DNA from: Enterococcus hulanensis
Lineage (GTDB): Bacteria; Bacillota; Bacilli; Lactobacillales; Enterococcaceae
Direction of reading: 5' to 3'
DNA length: 64,000 nt
NCBI RefSeq assembly: GCF_005405485.1
Contig: NZ_BJED01000004.1
Coordinates: 173,230-237,229 of the forward strand
The notes beneath the pieces were generated by a model. That model searched no databases and was not told where the DNA came from. It saw nothing but the letters and a program-made list of their open reading frames with translations. This document shows positions 20,045 to 29,260 of this stretch, one piece after another. The number at the start of each line of letters is the position of its first letter. The stretch's first letter is position 1. The position numbers and the translations under genes were made by a program.

Positions 20045-21870
20045 TCCCAAATGTCCTCCTCATAAGGTTCATAAGGTAAAGAAATATAGAAAGTTGATCC
20101 TTTACCTTCAACGCTCTCAACCCAAATTTGACCTTTATGGGCCTTCATAACTTCCTTGGAGATGGCTAATCCGAGTCCAGTTCCGCCTTGTTGACGCGCA
20201 CGTGCTTTGTCTACACGGTAAAAGCGTTCAAATACTTTTTCTAAATCTTTTTTCGGAATTCCCAGACCTTCATCAGCAATACTTAAAACCACATTGTTAT
20301 GTGTTTCGATTAAATGAACCTCGATTTTCCCGCCATCAGGAGAGTATTTAATCGCATTGTTCATTACATTATCAATTACTTGCATAATTTTATCGGTATC
20401 AATCTCGACCCACAAATCTCGTTCGGTAAACTCACGGACGATTCGATAGTTTTTCTCTTGGCTATTCACCATCATATCGAAGCGATCCAAAATGTAATCA
20501 ACTAGTTCATTGAAGTTGACTAGTTCAAGATCCATTTGCTGCGCACCCGAATCCATTCGAGAGAGGTTCAGCAAATCATTGATCATACGAATCATACGAT
20601 CTGTCTCACCTAATGTCACATGGATAAACTCTGGCGCCACGGCTTTATCTTGCCACGCTCCTTCTTCCAATGCTTCCAAATAGCTGCGAACGCTGGTTAA
20701 TGGCGTACGTAATTCATGGGAGACATTCGAAACGAATTGACGGCGTTCTTCCGCTGTTTTTTCCTGCTCAGTAACATCGTGTAACACGACAACCAATCCA
20801 CTGATAAAGCCAGACTCGCGACGAATCATGGCAAAGTCTGAACGCAGTGTCATATTGCCTTCATCAGAATCAGGTTTTGCACGATTAATCAAAATTTCTT
20901 CTGGTGTTTCTAATAATTTTCGTAATGTATATTCTTCTTCTAAATCAAGTAAAGTTAAAATTGATTGACCAATGGCTTCTTCATTAGTGGTTTCCAATAA
21001 GGACAAAGCCATCTCATTAATAGTAATAACTTTTCCGCGTCGATCGGTTGCAATGACCCCATCTGTCATATGGGTCAAGACGCTGTCTAAACGATTTCGC
21101 TCTGCTTCCATCGTATCTTGAGCATCTTCAATTCGATCGGACAGCTTATTAAAGGTTTCAGCTAATTGACTCAATTCATCGTGTCCTTGGACATCTACTT
21201 TTTCAGAATAATCTCCTTGAGCGATTCGAATCGCTTGTTTCTGCATTTCTTTGATGGGTTTTGTGATCGAACGCGCTACAAGTAGGGCGACAACGATCGA
21301 AATCATCCCCGCTATTAAAGAAGCAGTAAAGAAGATCAAGGCAGTGTTACTAATTTCGGTATATTTTTGCTCAATGTCGCTCTTAACATAAAGAGCCCCG
21401 ATCACAGCCGAATCGCCGGTCGGGGACTGAATTGGTTGGACATTGATATATACCCGTTTATTATTGTCATCAAGTGTTACATATTGCTTCATCGAAAAAT
21501 CATCAATATCGCTATACTCATTCTTCTTTCCAATGATAGTGTCTTTTTTTCCCACATCATTGGTGGCTACAACGATTCCTTTATCATCTACTACCCACAT
21601 CTCTCCGATATCAGCAGCAGTGTTGTTTTCAAGAATACGTTGCAGCTGATCCGCCTCATTTTCGCCATCCTCTGCCATGGTAGCGCCGAGAGTCGTACTT
21701 AAGAGGGAAACACGCTGATTCATATCCTTAGTAAAGCTATCGATAGTTGATTTTTCAAGTCCTCTAATAAAGTAAGCACCGATGATCTCGATCGAAATCA
21801 GCAAAATCAAGATAAATGAAAAAGCAATCTTGAAATTGACCGATCGGTAAAAACGGACTTTCTTTTCCAT
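20041..21870 (-). CDS. walK: Cell-wall sensor histidine kinase WalK
   Basis: A 609-residue kinase with two transmembrane helices (about 12-32 and 180-202) flanking an extracellular Cache-like sensor, then HAMP (about 204-255), PAS (about 262-370), HisKA with the phospho-acceptor His in FVSNVSHELRTPLT, and a HATPase domain (NAIKYSPDGG N box, DEGLGIP G1, FERFYRVDKARARQQGGTGLGLAIS F/G2 boxes). It phosphorylates WalR and controls peptidoglycan remodelling. Two bases separate it from walR. Confidence 0.97.
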   Translation of the reverse strand: MEKKVRFYRSVNFKIAFSFILILLISIEIIGAYFIRGLEKSTIDSFTKDMNQRVSLLSTTLGATMAEDGENEADQLQRILENNTAADIGEMWVVDDKGIVVATNDVGKKDTIIGKKNEYSDIDDFSMKQYVTLDDNNKRVYINVQPIQSPTGDSAVIGALYVKSDIEQKYTEISNTALIFFTASLIAGMISIVVALLVARSITKPIKEMQKQAIRIAQGDYSEKVDVQGHDELSQLAETFNKLSDRIEDAQDTMEAERNRLDSVLTHMTDGVIATDRRGKVITINEMALSLLETTNEEAIGQSILTLLDLEEEYTLRKLLETPEEILINRAKPDSDEGNMTLRSDFAMIRRESGFISGLVVVLHDVTEQEKTAEERRQFVSNVSHELRTPLTSVRSYLEALEEGAWQDKAVAPEFIHVTLGETDRMIRMINDLLNLSRMDSGAQQMDLELVNFNELVDYILDRFDMMVNSQEKNYRIVREFTERDLWVEIDTDKIMQVIDNVMNNAIKYSPDGGKIEVHLIETHNNVVLSIADEGLGIPKKDLEKVFERFYRVDKARARQQGGTGLGLAISKEVMKAHKGQIWVESVEGKGSTFYISLPYEPYEEDIWE

Positions 21871-21872
21871 AC

Positions 21873-22577
21873 TTACTCCTGTTCAGGGTTGCGTAGATAA
21901 TAACCTACGCCACGTCTTGTTACTAAATAGGTCGGATGACTTGGATTATCTTCGATTTTTTCACGCAAACGTCTTACAGTCACATCAACTGTTCGTACAT
22001 CACCGAAATAATCGTAACCCCAAACCGTTTGCAATAGATGCTCACGAGTCATTACTTGTCCAATATGTTTTGCTAAATAATGAAGTAATTCGAATTCTCG
22101 ATGTGTCAGTTCAATCGTGTCTCCGTGCTTAGTTACCATATAAGCATCTGGATGAATGGTTAAATCACCGATCGTCAAATCACTTTGTGTCGTTTGTTCT
22201 TCTTCCTTAGGCGCTTGTCCACCTCGGCGTAAATTAGCTTTTACACGGGCGACTAGTTCACGATTGGAGAATGGTTTAGTTACATAATCATCGGCACCTA
22301 ATTCCAAGCCTAGAACTTTATCGATCTCAGAATCTTTAGCGGTAACCATAATAATCGGCATTTCATGGGTCTTGCGTACTTCACGAGCCACTTCTAAACC
22401 GTCTTTTTTAGGCAACATTAAATCTAATAAAATTAAATCTGGATTGACCTCTTCGACTTTTTCTAAAGCTTCTTCACCGTCATAAGCAGTAAAGACTTCA
22501 TAGCCTTCTTTGGTTAAATTGAATTTCACGATGTCCGAAATCGGTTTTTCATCGTCAACTACTAGAATTTTTTTCAC
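21873..22577 (-). CDS. walR: Response regulator WalR
   Basis: A 234-residue OmpR-family regulator. The receiver has the acidic pocket DDE (8-10), Asp52 in [11 protein letters not shown] as phosphorylation site, the Thr in IMVTAKD and the Lys in [11 protein letters not shown]. The C-terminal winged helix contains [26 protein letters not shown] and [18 protein letters not shown]. Controls autolysin and cell-wall genes. First gene of walRKHIJ; the SD is AGGTGA. Confidence 0.98.
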   Translation of the reverse strand: MKKILVVDDEKPISDIVKFNLTKEGYEVFTAYDGEEALEKVEEVNPDLILLDLMLPKKDGLEVAREVRKTHEMPIIMVTAKDSEIDKVLGLELGADDYVTKPFSNRELVARVKANLRRGGQAPKEEEQTTQSDLTIGDLTIHPDAYMVTKHGDTIELTHREFELLHYLAKHIGQVMTREHLLQTVWGYDYFGDVRTVDVTVRRLREKIEDNPSHPTYLVTRRGVGYYLRNPEQE

Positions 22578-22700
22578 TAAGAGTCACCTCATACCTTCAT
22601 AGGATTGTATGTACGCCTTACCATTATACAATAATTTCAATACTGTTTCACCTTTTCAAACAAACGACGTTTTTTTTACAACTATTACTTAAGAAAAAAT

Positions 22701-22729
22701 GAAAAAAGAGACGAGCTTTTGCTCATCTC
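22701..22729 (-). terminator. degV terminator
   Basis: Stem GAGACGAGC/GCTCATCTC with one G-T wobble and a T-rich tail on the minus strand. It separates the DUF1836-degV unit from the wal operon. Confidence 0.75.
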
Positions 22730-22778
22730 ATCGTTAATATTCATATTTTTACTTTTCAGATTCAAATAAGTTGTTAGA

Positions 22779-23636
22779 TTAATCGAGAACTTGGCAAACT
22801 ACTCCTAATGAACCTGGTCCTGTGTGCACAGATAACGCTGGAGAAACTTTTCCAAAATAAATATTTTGTGCAGTTGGAAATAACTCTTGTAATCGCTGAC
22901 GAACTTTTTCTGCAGTTTCTAAAGCATCTGCGTGAGTTACTGCTAGATTGAACCTTTTGTGATTGTCCACATGGTCTTTCACAAGTTGGAGTGTCTTGTC
23001 GATACTCTTATTTAATCCCCGCACTTTTGCCACAGTATAATAAATACCATCTGCATTACAGGAAATGATCGGTTTCAATTTCAAGGCGCTTCCCAATAAA
23101 GAAGAAACCAGACCAATACGTCCACCCTTTTGCAAATATTCCAAAGTGTTCACATTGAAAAAGATTTTGGTTTTTGGAATCTTACTCTCGACATCAGCAA
23201 TAACTTCCGTAAATGATTTTCCTTCTTTAACTAGGTCACCAGCATAAATCGCTAAGATGCCTGCGCCGATTCCTACATTTTTTGTATCGATCGATTGAAA
23301 AGTCAAGCCTTCATAATGCTCACCGAGTACTCGTAATGCATTGTAAGTACCACTTAAGCCACTCGAAATCGTCACCATAATCACATGCGTATACCCTTGT
23401 GCTTTTATTTCATCAAAGACTTGATGAATCAACTCACCATCCGGTAAAGAAGTCGAAGGTAGTTCTTTTTTTATCAAAGGAAAAATATTATCGGAACTGA
23501 TATCAATCCCATCTCTATATTCTCGGTCACTAAAAATGATCCGCAATGGTACCATAAAAAAAGGACCATTATCTATTACTTCTTTAGGAACATCCGTCCC
23601 AGAGTCAACTAGGATTGCAATTTTTTCATTCATCAT
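22779..23636 (-). CDS. DegV-family fatty-acid-binding protein
   Basis: A 285-residue two-domain cytoplasmic protein. Hallmarks: ILVDSGTDVPKEV at the N-terminus (fatty acid head-group loop), VTISSGLSGTYNALRV, and the C-terminal HTGPGSLGVV. DegV/FakB proteins hold a fatty acid while FakA phosphorylates it, supplying exogenous fatty acids to phospholipids. The start overlaps the end of the upstream DUF1836 gene by 11 bases (ATGATGAATGA), so translation is coupled. Confidence 0.93.
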   Translation of the reverse strand: MMNEKIAILVDSGTDVPKEVIDNGPFFMVPLRIIFSDREYRDGIDISSDNIFPLIKKELPSTSLPDGELIHQVFDEIKAQGYTHVIMVTISSGLSGTYNALRVLGEHYEGLTFQSIDTKNVGIGAGILAIYAGDLVKEGKSFTEVIADVESKIPKTKIFFNVNTLEYLQKGGRIGLVSSLLGSALKLKPIISCNADGIYYTVAKVRGLNKSIDKTLQLVKDHVDNHKRFNLAVTHADALETAEKVRQRLQELFPTAQNIYFGKVSPALSVHTGPGSLGVVCQVLD

Positions 23637-24174
23637 TTTCGCCTTCTTTCTCTTTATCTAATTGAATAATTTTTTCAGCTAACATTTTTTGTGTAAATGA
23701 AGCGACAGCGCCTTCCATCGCTAAATAATAGAAATCCTTATTACTACGAGTCAAACTAACCTCTTCACCTAAAACAATTTTAGCAATTTGCATCAAGGAT
23801 TCCTCCTGAACAGCGCAAAAACTATTATAGGCATCTTTCGGTTCATTAATTGCTAACTGCATACGAATTAATTCATTGATATCAGGAATCGAAAAAACCT
23901 GCTTCAATAAAGTGATTGCAATCAAATATGCCAGATGATTGCGGTTGTATCTTTTTTTTACTGGCGGCGGAACTAATTTATGCTTAACGTAATTGTTGAC
24001 CATCGCACTGGATAAAAGTTGATGCTTTTCATCTTCAATCAGCGGCGTTAAATAACGATCAACAAGAGTAATTACTTGATCCATGTACAATTCTAATTCA
24101 GGCAGCTCTTCCCAACGCGGCAAGCGCAATTCTTTCAATCCTTCTGCCCATGTTCGGAGCTTGGTCTCTTCCAT
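23626..24174 (-). CDS. DUF1836 protein
   Basis: A 182-residue protein of the DUF1836 family, which carries an N-terminal helix-turn-helix-like region (LPRWEELPELELYMDQVITLV ... SSAMVNNYVKHKLVPPPVKKRYNRNHLAYLIAITLLKQ). That pattern resembles MerR-type DNA-binding proteins, so it may be a regulator, but no target is known. The ATG at 24174 lies 8 bases after AAAGGGGTG. It overlaps degV, suggesting a common function or regulation. Confidence 0.85.
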   Translation of the reverse strand: MEETKLRTWAEGLKELRLPRWEELPELELYMDQVITLVDRYLTPLIEDEKHQLLSSAMVNNYVKHKLVPPPVKKRYNRNHLAYLIAITLLKQVFSIPDINELIRMQLAINEPKDAYNSFCAVQEESLMQIAKIVLGEEVSLTRSNKDFYYLAMEGAVASFTQKMLAEKIIQLDKEKEGENDE

Positions 24175-24330
24175 AGTCGACACCCCTTTCATCGATAGTC
24201 TATCAAAATTATGGTAATTATACAATATAGTTTTAAAAACTAGATAATTGAAGCGCTTTTTAATGAAATTTTTTTAGTTTATTCTTGCATTTTTATTTTC
24301 TCAGTGCTAACATATGAAAGTACTTTGTTT

Positions 24331-24403
<73 letters not shown>

Positions 24404-24420
24404 TTGGGTGCCAAACCCAC

Positions 24421-24483
24421 GTCACCAGTGCATTCTTGGCTACTTCGGTAGTTTAGAAAAGAATGTGCGTGGTGACTTTTTTT
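24421..24483 (+). terminator. Terminator of tRNA-Lys
   Basis: Long imperfect hairpin GTCACCAGTGCATTCTT ... AAGAATGTGCGTGGTGAC followed by seven T. An inner small hairpin GGCTACTTCGGTAGTT closes the loop. Confidence 0.8.
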
Positions 24484-24564
24484 GCGTTTCAGAGGCAAAA
24501 AAAAGCTTGTACTATCCGACTATTTTGCTTACTTCAAAAAAAATCCAACTATTTTTCATTTTTT

Positions 24565-24594
24565 AGTTTACAAAAACATTTCTTATGTTACAAT
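24565..24594 (+). promoter_or_regulatory. Promoter of the first YPxTG surface protein
   Basis: TTTACA and TACAAT with 16-17 bases between them. The TACAAT and the following TGTTACAGAAAT leader are shared with the second paralogue's upstream region. Confidence 0.6.
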
Positions 24595-24625
24595 TGTGTT
24601 ACAGAAATATTAAGGAGTGATTCTC

Positions 24626-25744
24626 GTGAAAAAAATGGTTGTGTTAAGTTTGTTGGTATTGAATTTCCCCCTAGTCGCATTTGCTGATACTTCTGAAAGT
24701 ATCCCTGATAAAACCGTAAGTTCCAGTCAAGAACAAGTAATTGATAGCGCTTCTCTTTCTGAAGAGCCATTCATTGAAGATCCAGTGTCAGACACTCCAT
24801 CTTCTGTTGAAGAATCAGTAGAAAAGCAAGATACTACCAATACAGAAGCGGAAATAACAAATCAAAGTAAAAAAACTGAGGCAGAAACCGAAACCACTAC
24901 TAGTAAGCCAAAAAAGGTAGCAGACACAGTTACTTCAGAAGCACTTGAAGAAAAGAGCGCGACCAAAAATAGTTCCACAAAACAAGTAGAAGTACTTCAA
25001 GCGCCAGTAGTTGCTGAAGAAAAAATTATTAATGAATGGACAGCCAACGATATTCGCAAAAATCTGACAAGTGCTGATTACGGAATTAATCAAACTGAAT
25101 TAAATGGGTATACAGATCAAGAGCTGACAAATGCCTTCAGGTTATTCACGCGTTATAATTTTGATGTTACTGGAATGGACTTGGGCAGCTACGTACGCGT
25201 TCTGCGAATGGTCTATCATGATCAATCGATTTCATGGGCAGATGCTGAAAAGGCTTTAGCTTTTAACCCGAATATTTACACAACAACTACCGAACTAGCC
25301 AATAACATTGATCAATTGCAGGCCTACTTACGAATTCTGTATTCAAGTAAAGAAGGATTTTTACCACTTCGTCATTTTACAAATGAAGAAATGCTGCACA
25401 TTTTAGATCATCTTAGTGGCGCAGAAAACGAACTGAGCGCAGCCAATGGTTTATTCTCTGGTCTTGTTCATTGGTTATATAACTCTCAAAAAGGTAACGG
25501 ACCCATTGAGAATAGTCCTAAGCCAGTTTCGCCCATTCAAAATATGGGAACAACTACTACCGTTGAAAATACAGCCGTGGTCCCTGCTGCAAACACAACA
25601 AAAAATGAAGTTCAAGCACAATCTGCTGGTCAAAAAGAATATCCTAAGACAGGTGAAAGTCGCAACCTAGTTTTTACTTTCACTGGAATTGCATTATTTA
25701 TCATTACAGGTATTGTGATTTTGAAAAGACGTGTACATTCTTAA
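24626..25744 (+). CDS. Putative cell-wall-anchored protein, YPKTG sorting signal (paralogue 1)
   Basis: A 372-residue secreted protein, GTG start 8 bases after AAGGAG. Layout: signal peptide (about 1-20, cleavage after AFA), a Glu/Ser/Thr-rich linker (about 21-135), a helical domain of about 150 residues, an alanine/threonine linker and a C-terminal sorting signal: YPKTGE, hydrophobic helix, KRRVHS. The anchor motif is YPKTG instead of LPxTG. The helical domain aligns with its neighbour (for example ALAFNP/ALSFNL, FTNEEMLxxLDxxS, FSGLVHWLY/FSGFIHWLY). I do not recognise it; no sortase gene lies in this window. It is downstream of tRNA-Lys and upstream of its paralogue, with its own promoter and terminator. 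Confidence 0.85.
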   Translation: MKKMVVLSLLVLNFPLVAFADTSESIPDKTVSSSQEQVIDSASLSEEPFIEDPVSDTPSSVEESVEKQDTTNTEAEITNQSKKTEAETETTTSKPKKVADTVTSEALEEKSATKNSSTKQVEVLQAPVVAEEKIINEWTANDIRKNLTSADYGINQTELNGYTDQELTNAFRLFTRYNFDVTGMDLGSYVRVLRMVYHDQSISWADAEKALAFNPNIYTTTTELANNIDQLQAYLRILYSSKEGFLPLRHFTNEEMLHILDHLSGAENELSAANGLFSGLVHWLYNSQKGNGPIENSPKPVSPIQNMGTTTTVENTAVVPAANTTKNEVQAQSAGQKEYPKTGESRNLVFTFTGIALFIITGIVILKRRVHS

Positions 25745-25766
25745 CCATCAATTTCTTACTTATTTC

Positions 25767-25809
25767 AAAAGCCCCCAAAACAGAAAATGATTCTGTTTTG
25801 GGGGCTTTT
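25767..25809 (+). terminator. Strong terminator between the two surface-protein genes
   Basis: Near-perfect inverted repeat AAAAGCCCCCAAAACAGAA/TTCTGTTTTGGGGGCTTTT with a five-base loop, followed by T-rich sequence. It separates the two paralogues into independent transcripts. Confidence 0.9.
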
Positions 25810-25928
25810 ATAATAGATATGTAATACTAATGCAGTTTTTTCTATCAATAAAATTATTCTTTTGATAGTAACCCTATATTTTTCTCATTATGCTACAATT
25901 ATGTTACGGAAATTGAAGGAGTGATTTT

Positions 25929-27173
25929 ATGAAAAAAATGGTTGTTGTTGGTTTGTTGTCCTTGTGTTCTCCGCTCATTTCATTTGCTGATACCTCTAAT
26001 GATGTCCCTGATAATGCTCTAGTTCCTAGTCAAGAACAAGTAATTGAAAGCAGTCCCATTATTGATGGTTCAACGACTGACTCACAAGAAAATACCTCTG
26101 ATATCTCCACTGAAGGTCAGAATGGTACAGAAACAACCAGCTCAATTCAAGAATCAGACGCTGAAAAACTTTCAAGTACCGAAGAATCTGCAAAAGTCGA
26201 TCAAGTAGTTGAAACATCTACTACTGAATCGACAAAGGTTGAAGACACAACGACTTTAGAGACGGAAGCTGCAATAATTCCTGAATTAGTCGAAAAGAAA
26301 ACCATCCCCTTGACAGCTAAACGAGTTGCAACAATAACTGTGCCGTTAGAGACTCCACCCGACGAAAATGGTGTTACTCAAGGGCTGTTTCCTGAATATC
26401 TTCGCGAATTCATAAGCAATAATAAAGAGTACGGTGTAAGCGAAAAAGAACTAAAGAGTTACACTGACAAAGATTTAGAGACTGCTTTCTCTCTGTTCGC
26501 CGCCTACAGTGGAGACATTAAATCTATGAGCCTTGACAAATACGTAAAAGTACTGCGTATGATTTATCGCGACAAAGTCATTTCAGTGGCGGATTTCGAA
26601 AAAGCTCTATCATTTAACTTGAATTCGCTTGAATACACAACAAGCGCTGAATTAGCAAAGGATCTTGACAAATTACAGTTCTATTTACGAACACTTTATT
26701 CTTACGAAGACGGCTTTTTCCCAATGCGTACCTTCACAAATGAAGAAATGCTGCGCTATTTAGATTACTTCAGCGCATTTGAAGAAGAATTAGGTAAACG
26801 GAACCACTTTTTCTCAGGCTTTATCCATTGGCTGTATTACACTCAGAATGAAGCCGATCCTACTAAAGGAGATAGCCTAATCGTGGTAATTGGATCTGGC
26901 CCGAATGAACTGTTCACTCTTGAAAGAACGAAGCTAAACGAAACAGCTAAATCAAAGATCGAGTCTCTTGCTGTGGCTTCGGCTATTCCCAACACAGCTA
27001 AAAGAAACAACTTAGCTTCAACACCACAAGCACAGCAAGCAGTCGGACAACAGAATAGTCAAAAGAAATATCCTGCGACTGGAGAAAATAGCAATCCAGC
27101 GCTTACGCTTTTAGGGATCGCATCGTTCTTAATCGCTGGTATCATAATCTTTAAACAGCGTGCTCATTCGTAA
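25929..27173 (+). CDS. Putative cell-wall-anchored protein, YPATG sorting signal (paralogue 2)
   Basis: A 414-residue secreted protein, ATG start after GAAGGAGTG. It mirrors the previous gene: signal peptide beginning MKKMVVVGLLSL and ending SFADTS, an acidic Ser/Thr/Glu-rich linker (about 22-155), the same helical domain (about 160-310: YTDKDLETAFSLF, SLDKYVKVLRMIYRDK), then a linker and YPATGE, hydrophobic helix and KQRAHS tail. The N-terminal VPSQEQVIESS segment also matches its neighbour, so the pair arose by tandem duplication. Likely surface-anchored with unknown function, perhaps adhesion or a matrix role; that is a guess. Confidence 0.85.
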   Translation: MKKMVVVGLLSLCSPLISFADTSNDVPDNALVPSQEQVIESSPIIDGSTTDSQENTSDISTEGQNGTETTSSIQESDAEKLSSTEESAKVDQVVETSTTESTKVEDTTTLETEAAIIPELVEKKTIPLTAKRVATITVPLETPPDENGVTQGLFPEYLREFISNNKEYGVSEKELKSYTDKDLETAFSLFAAYSGDIKSMSLDKYVKVLRMIYRDKVISVADFEKALSFNLNSLEYTTSAELAKDLDKLQFYLRTLYSYEDGFFPMRTFTNEEMLRYLDYFSAFEEELGKRNHFFSGFIHWLYYTQNEADPTKGDSLIVVIGSGPNELFTLERTKLNETAKSKIESLAVASAIPNTAKRNNLASTPQAQQAVGQQNSQKKYPATGENSNPALTLLGIASFLIAGIIIFKQRAHS

Positions 27174-27180
27174 TAGCTTA

Positions 27181-27223
27181 AAAAGGAGATCAAACAGATT
27201 CAGCATCTGTTTGATCTCCTTTT
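27181..27223. terminator. Bidirectional terminator
   Basis: Stem AAAAGGAGATCAAACAGAT/ATCTGTTTGATCTCCTTTT flanked by A and T tracts. It can end both the surface-protein gene and the convergent opp operon. Confidence 0.85.
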
Positions 27224-27226
27224 GTT

Positions 27227-28180
27227 TTAAACTGCAACAGCCTTTTCATTTTTCAAATGCTGCAATTTCTTCTTATAATAAGCAACTTCATCCTCAGAGG
27301 AATAAATAAAGTGTCCTGGCGCAATTTCTCGCAAAGAACGAACCTTTCCATCATGAGGTTCTGTTTGATATTTTATACGTCGTCGTTGACGCTCATGATC
27401 GGGATCAGGCATCGGAATCGCAGACAATAAACTTTCGGTATATGGATGCACACCATAATGATAAATCTCATCACTACTTCCGACTTCTAATAAATGACCA
27501 TTATTCATAACACCAATGCGATCGCTAATATGTTTCACCATTGACAGGTCGTGTGCAATGAATAGATAGGTCAAGTTATGCTCTTTTTGCAAGTCCTGCA
27601 ATAGATTTACGACTTGAGCTTGGATCGATACGTCCAAGGCCGAGATCGGTTCGTCACAGATAATGAAACGCGGACGTACAGCTAAAGCACGAGCAATTCC
27701 GATCCGTTGTCGCTGTCCTCCGGAAAATTCGTGGGGATATCGTGTCCCATGACTTGGATTCAACCCAACTGTCTCTAACAGATCATTCACGATTTTGTCC
27801 CGCTCTTTTGGTGTTTTAGCCAACCCATTTACATCGATACCTTCTGCAATAATATCTTTGACTTTCATCCGTGGATTTAATGAAGCATACGGATCTTGAA
27901 AGATCATTTGAACATCACGTCGAAATTTGGTTAGTTCCGCTTTTCCATGAATTTCTGTTACATCTTTTCCATCGAAAAGTATTTCACCATCCGTTTGCTG
28001 GTTCAGGCGAATAATCGTCCGACCCGTGGTTGATTTTCCGCTGCCAGATTCTCCTACTAACCCGAAAGTCTCCCCTTCATTAATATGAAAGCTCACATCG
28101 TTTACGGCGCGTACTTCATTTTTACTGCCGGTATTAAAGTACTGCTTCAAATTGTTTACTTCTAATAATCGTTTTTCCAT
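27227..28180 (-). CDS. oppF: Oligopeptide ABC transporter ATPase OppF
   Basis: A 317-residue cytoplasmic ATPase. Walker [10 protein letters not shown] (about 41-49), signature [14 protein letters not shown], Walker B FIICDEPISALDVS and the switch His in IAHDLS. It has the Opp-type C-terminal extension with PMPDPDHERQRRR. It pairs with OppD to power peptide import through OppBC. GGAGG lies 7 bases before the ATG. Last gene of the oppBCDF transcript. Confidence 0.95.
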   Translation of the reverse strand: MEKRLLEVNNLKQYFNTGSKNEVRAVNDVSFHINEGETFGLVGESGSGKSTTGRTIIRLNQQTDGEILFDGKDVTEIHGKAELTKFRRDVQMIFQDPYASLNPRMKVKDIIAEGIDVNGLAKTPKERDKIVNDLLETVGLNPSHGTRYPHEFSGGQRQRIGIARALAVRPRFIICDEPISALDVSIQAQVVNLLQDLQKEHNLTYLFIAHDLSMVKHISDRIGVMNNGHLLEVGSSDEIYHYGVHPYTESLLSAIPMPDPDHERQRRRIKYQTEPHDGKVRSLREIAPGHFIYSSEDEVAYYKKKLQHLKNEKAVAV

Positions 28181-28207
28181 CGTAGTCCTCCGTTTCTCTC
28201 GCTAAAA

Positions 28208-29254
28208 TTAAGCGGAATATTGGTCTTGCTTCTTGCGAAAAATATCCCAACGTCGTTGAATCTCAGCTGGAGGAGTGACTACGGGTGCTTGCGGTGCAAG
28301 CAGCCAAGTCGCTGCCTTATGAGTATCAGAAAGTTCAAAAAATGGCGGTTCCATTTCTGCATCGATCTTTAATGCAAACTCATTACGGGGATAAAAAGCA
28401 TCGCCCTTTGGTGGATCCAATAGATCCGGCGGAGAACCAGGAATCGCATATAAGCGATCATTCTCGCTTTCCAATGTTGGCATTGAACCAAGTAATCCCC
28501 ATGTATATGGATGTTGCGGGTTATAAAAGATTTCTTCGGCTGTACCAACTTCCACGATTCTGCCTGCGTACATTACTGCTACTCTATCAGCAACATTTGC
28601 TACAACCCCAAGGTCATGAGTAATAAAGATGATCGACGTTTCGATTTTTTCTTGGATTTCTTTTAGTAATTCTAAAATTTGTGCTTGGATCGTCACATCG
28701 AGAGCTGTTGTCGGCTCATCAGCGATCAATATCTCAGGGTTGCAGATCAAAGCGATAGCGATAACGATCCGCTGGCGTTGACCACCAGAAAATTGGTGCG
28801 GATAATTTTTCAAACGTTTTTCTGCATCTGGAATACCAACTAGATTCAATAAATCAAGAGCTGCCCTCAAGCTTTCTTTTTTTGAAACATTTTTATGTTT
28901 ACGTAAAGACTCTGCCACTTGTTTACCAATCGTCATGGTTGGATCAAGAGACGTCATGGGATCTTGGAAGATCATCGCAATTTCTCGACCGCGAATCTTT
29001 TGCATTTCTTTTTCTGATTTATCGACAAGATCCTGTCCTTTGAATAAAATCTGTCCTTCATCAATATTGGCGTTACTAGAAAGCAGACGCATGATCGTGC
29101 GGGTGGTAACGGATTTACCGCTGCCTGATTCTCCTACGATTGCTAAGGTTTCTCCTTTATTCAAATCAAAGTCCACACCGCGAATTGCTCGAACCTTTCC
29201 GGCATAGGTGTCGAATGAAATATTCAAATTATTTACTTCTAAAATTTTTTCCAT
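28208..29254 (-). CDS. oppD: Oligopeptide ABC transporter ATPase OppD
   Basis: A 348-residue ATPase with Walker [10 protein letters not shown], signature [14 protein letters not shown], Walker [15 protein letters not shown], His in ITHDLG, and a C-terminal oligopeptide domain with [13 protein letters not shown] and DAFYPRN. The usual OppD cysteines of this C-terminal segment are replaced: FYPRN stands where CxxAxRC-type motifs can occur, so no FeS-like cluster is expected. Six bases separate it from oppC. Confidence 0.94.
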   Translation of the reverse strand: MEKILEVNNLNISFDTYAGKVRAIRGVDFDLNKGETLAIVGESGSGKSVTTRTIMRLLSSNANIDEGQILFKGQDLVDKSEKEMQKIRGREIAMIFQDPMTSLDPTMTIGKQVAESLRKHKNVSKKESLRAALDLLNLVGIPDAEKRLKNYPHQFSGGQRQRIVIAIALICNPEILIADEPTTALDVTIQAQILELLKEIQEKIETSIIFITHDLGVVANVADRVAVMYAGRIVEVGTAEEIFYNPQHPYTWGLLGSMPTLESENDRLYAIPGSPPDLLDPPKGDAFYPRNEFALKIDAEMEPPFFELSDTHKAATWLLAPQAPVVTPPAEIQRRWDIFRKKQDQYSA

Positions 29255-29260
29255 AAATCG

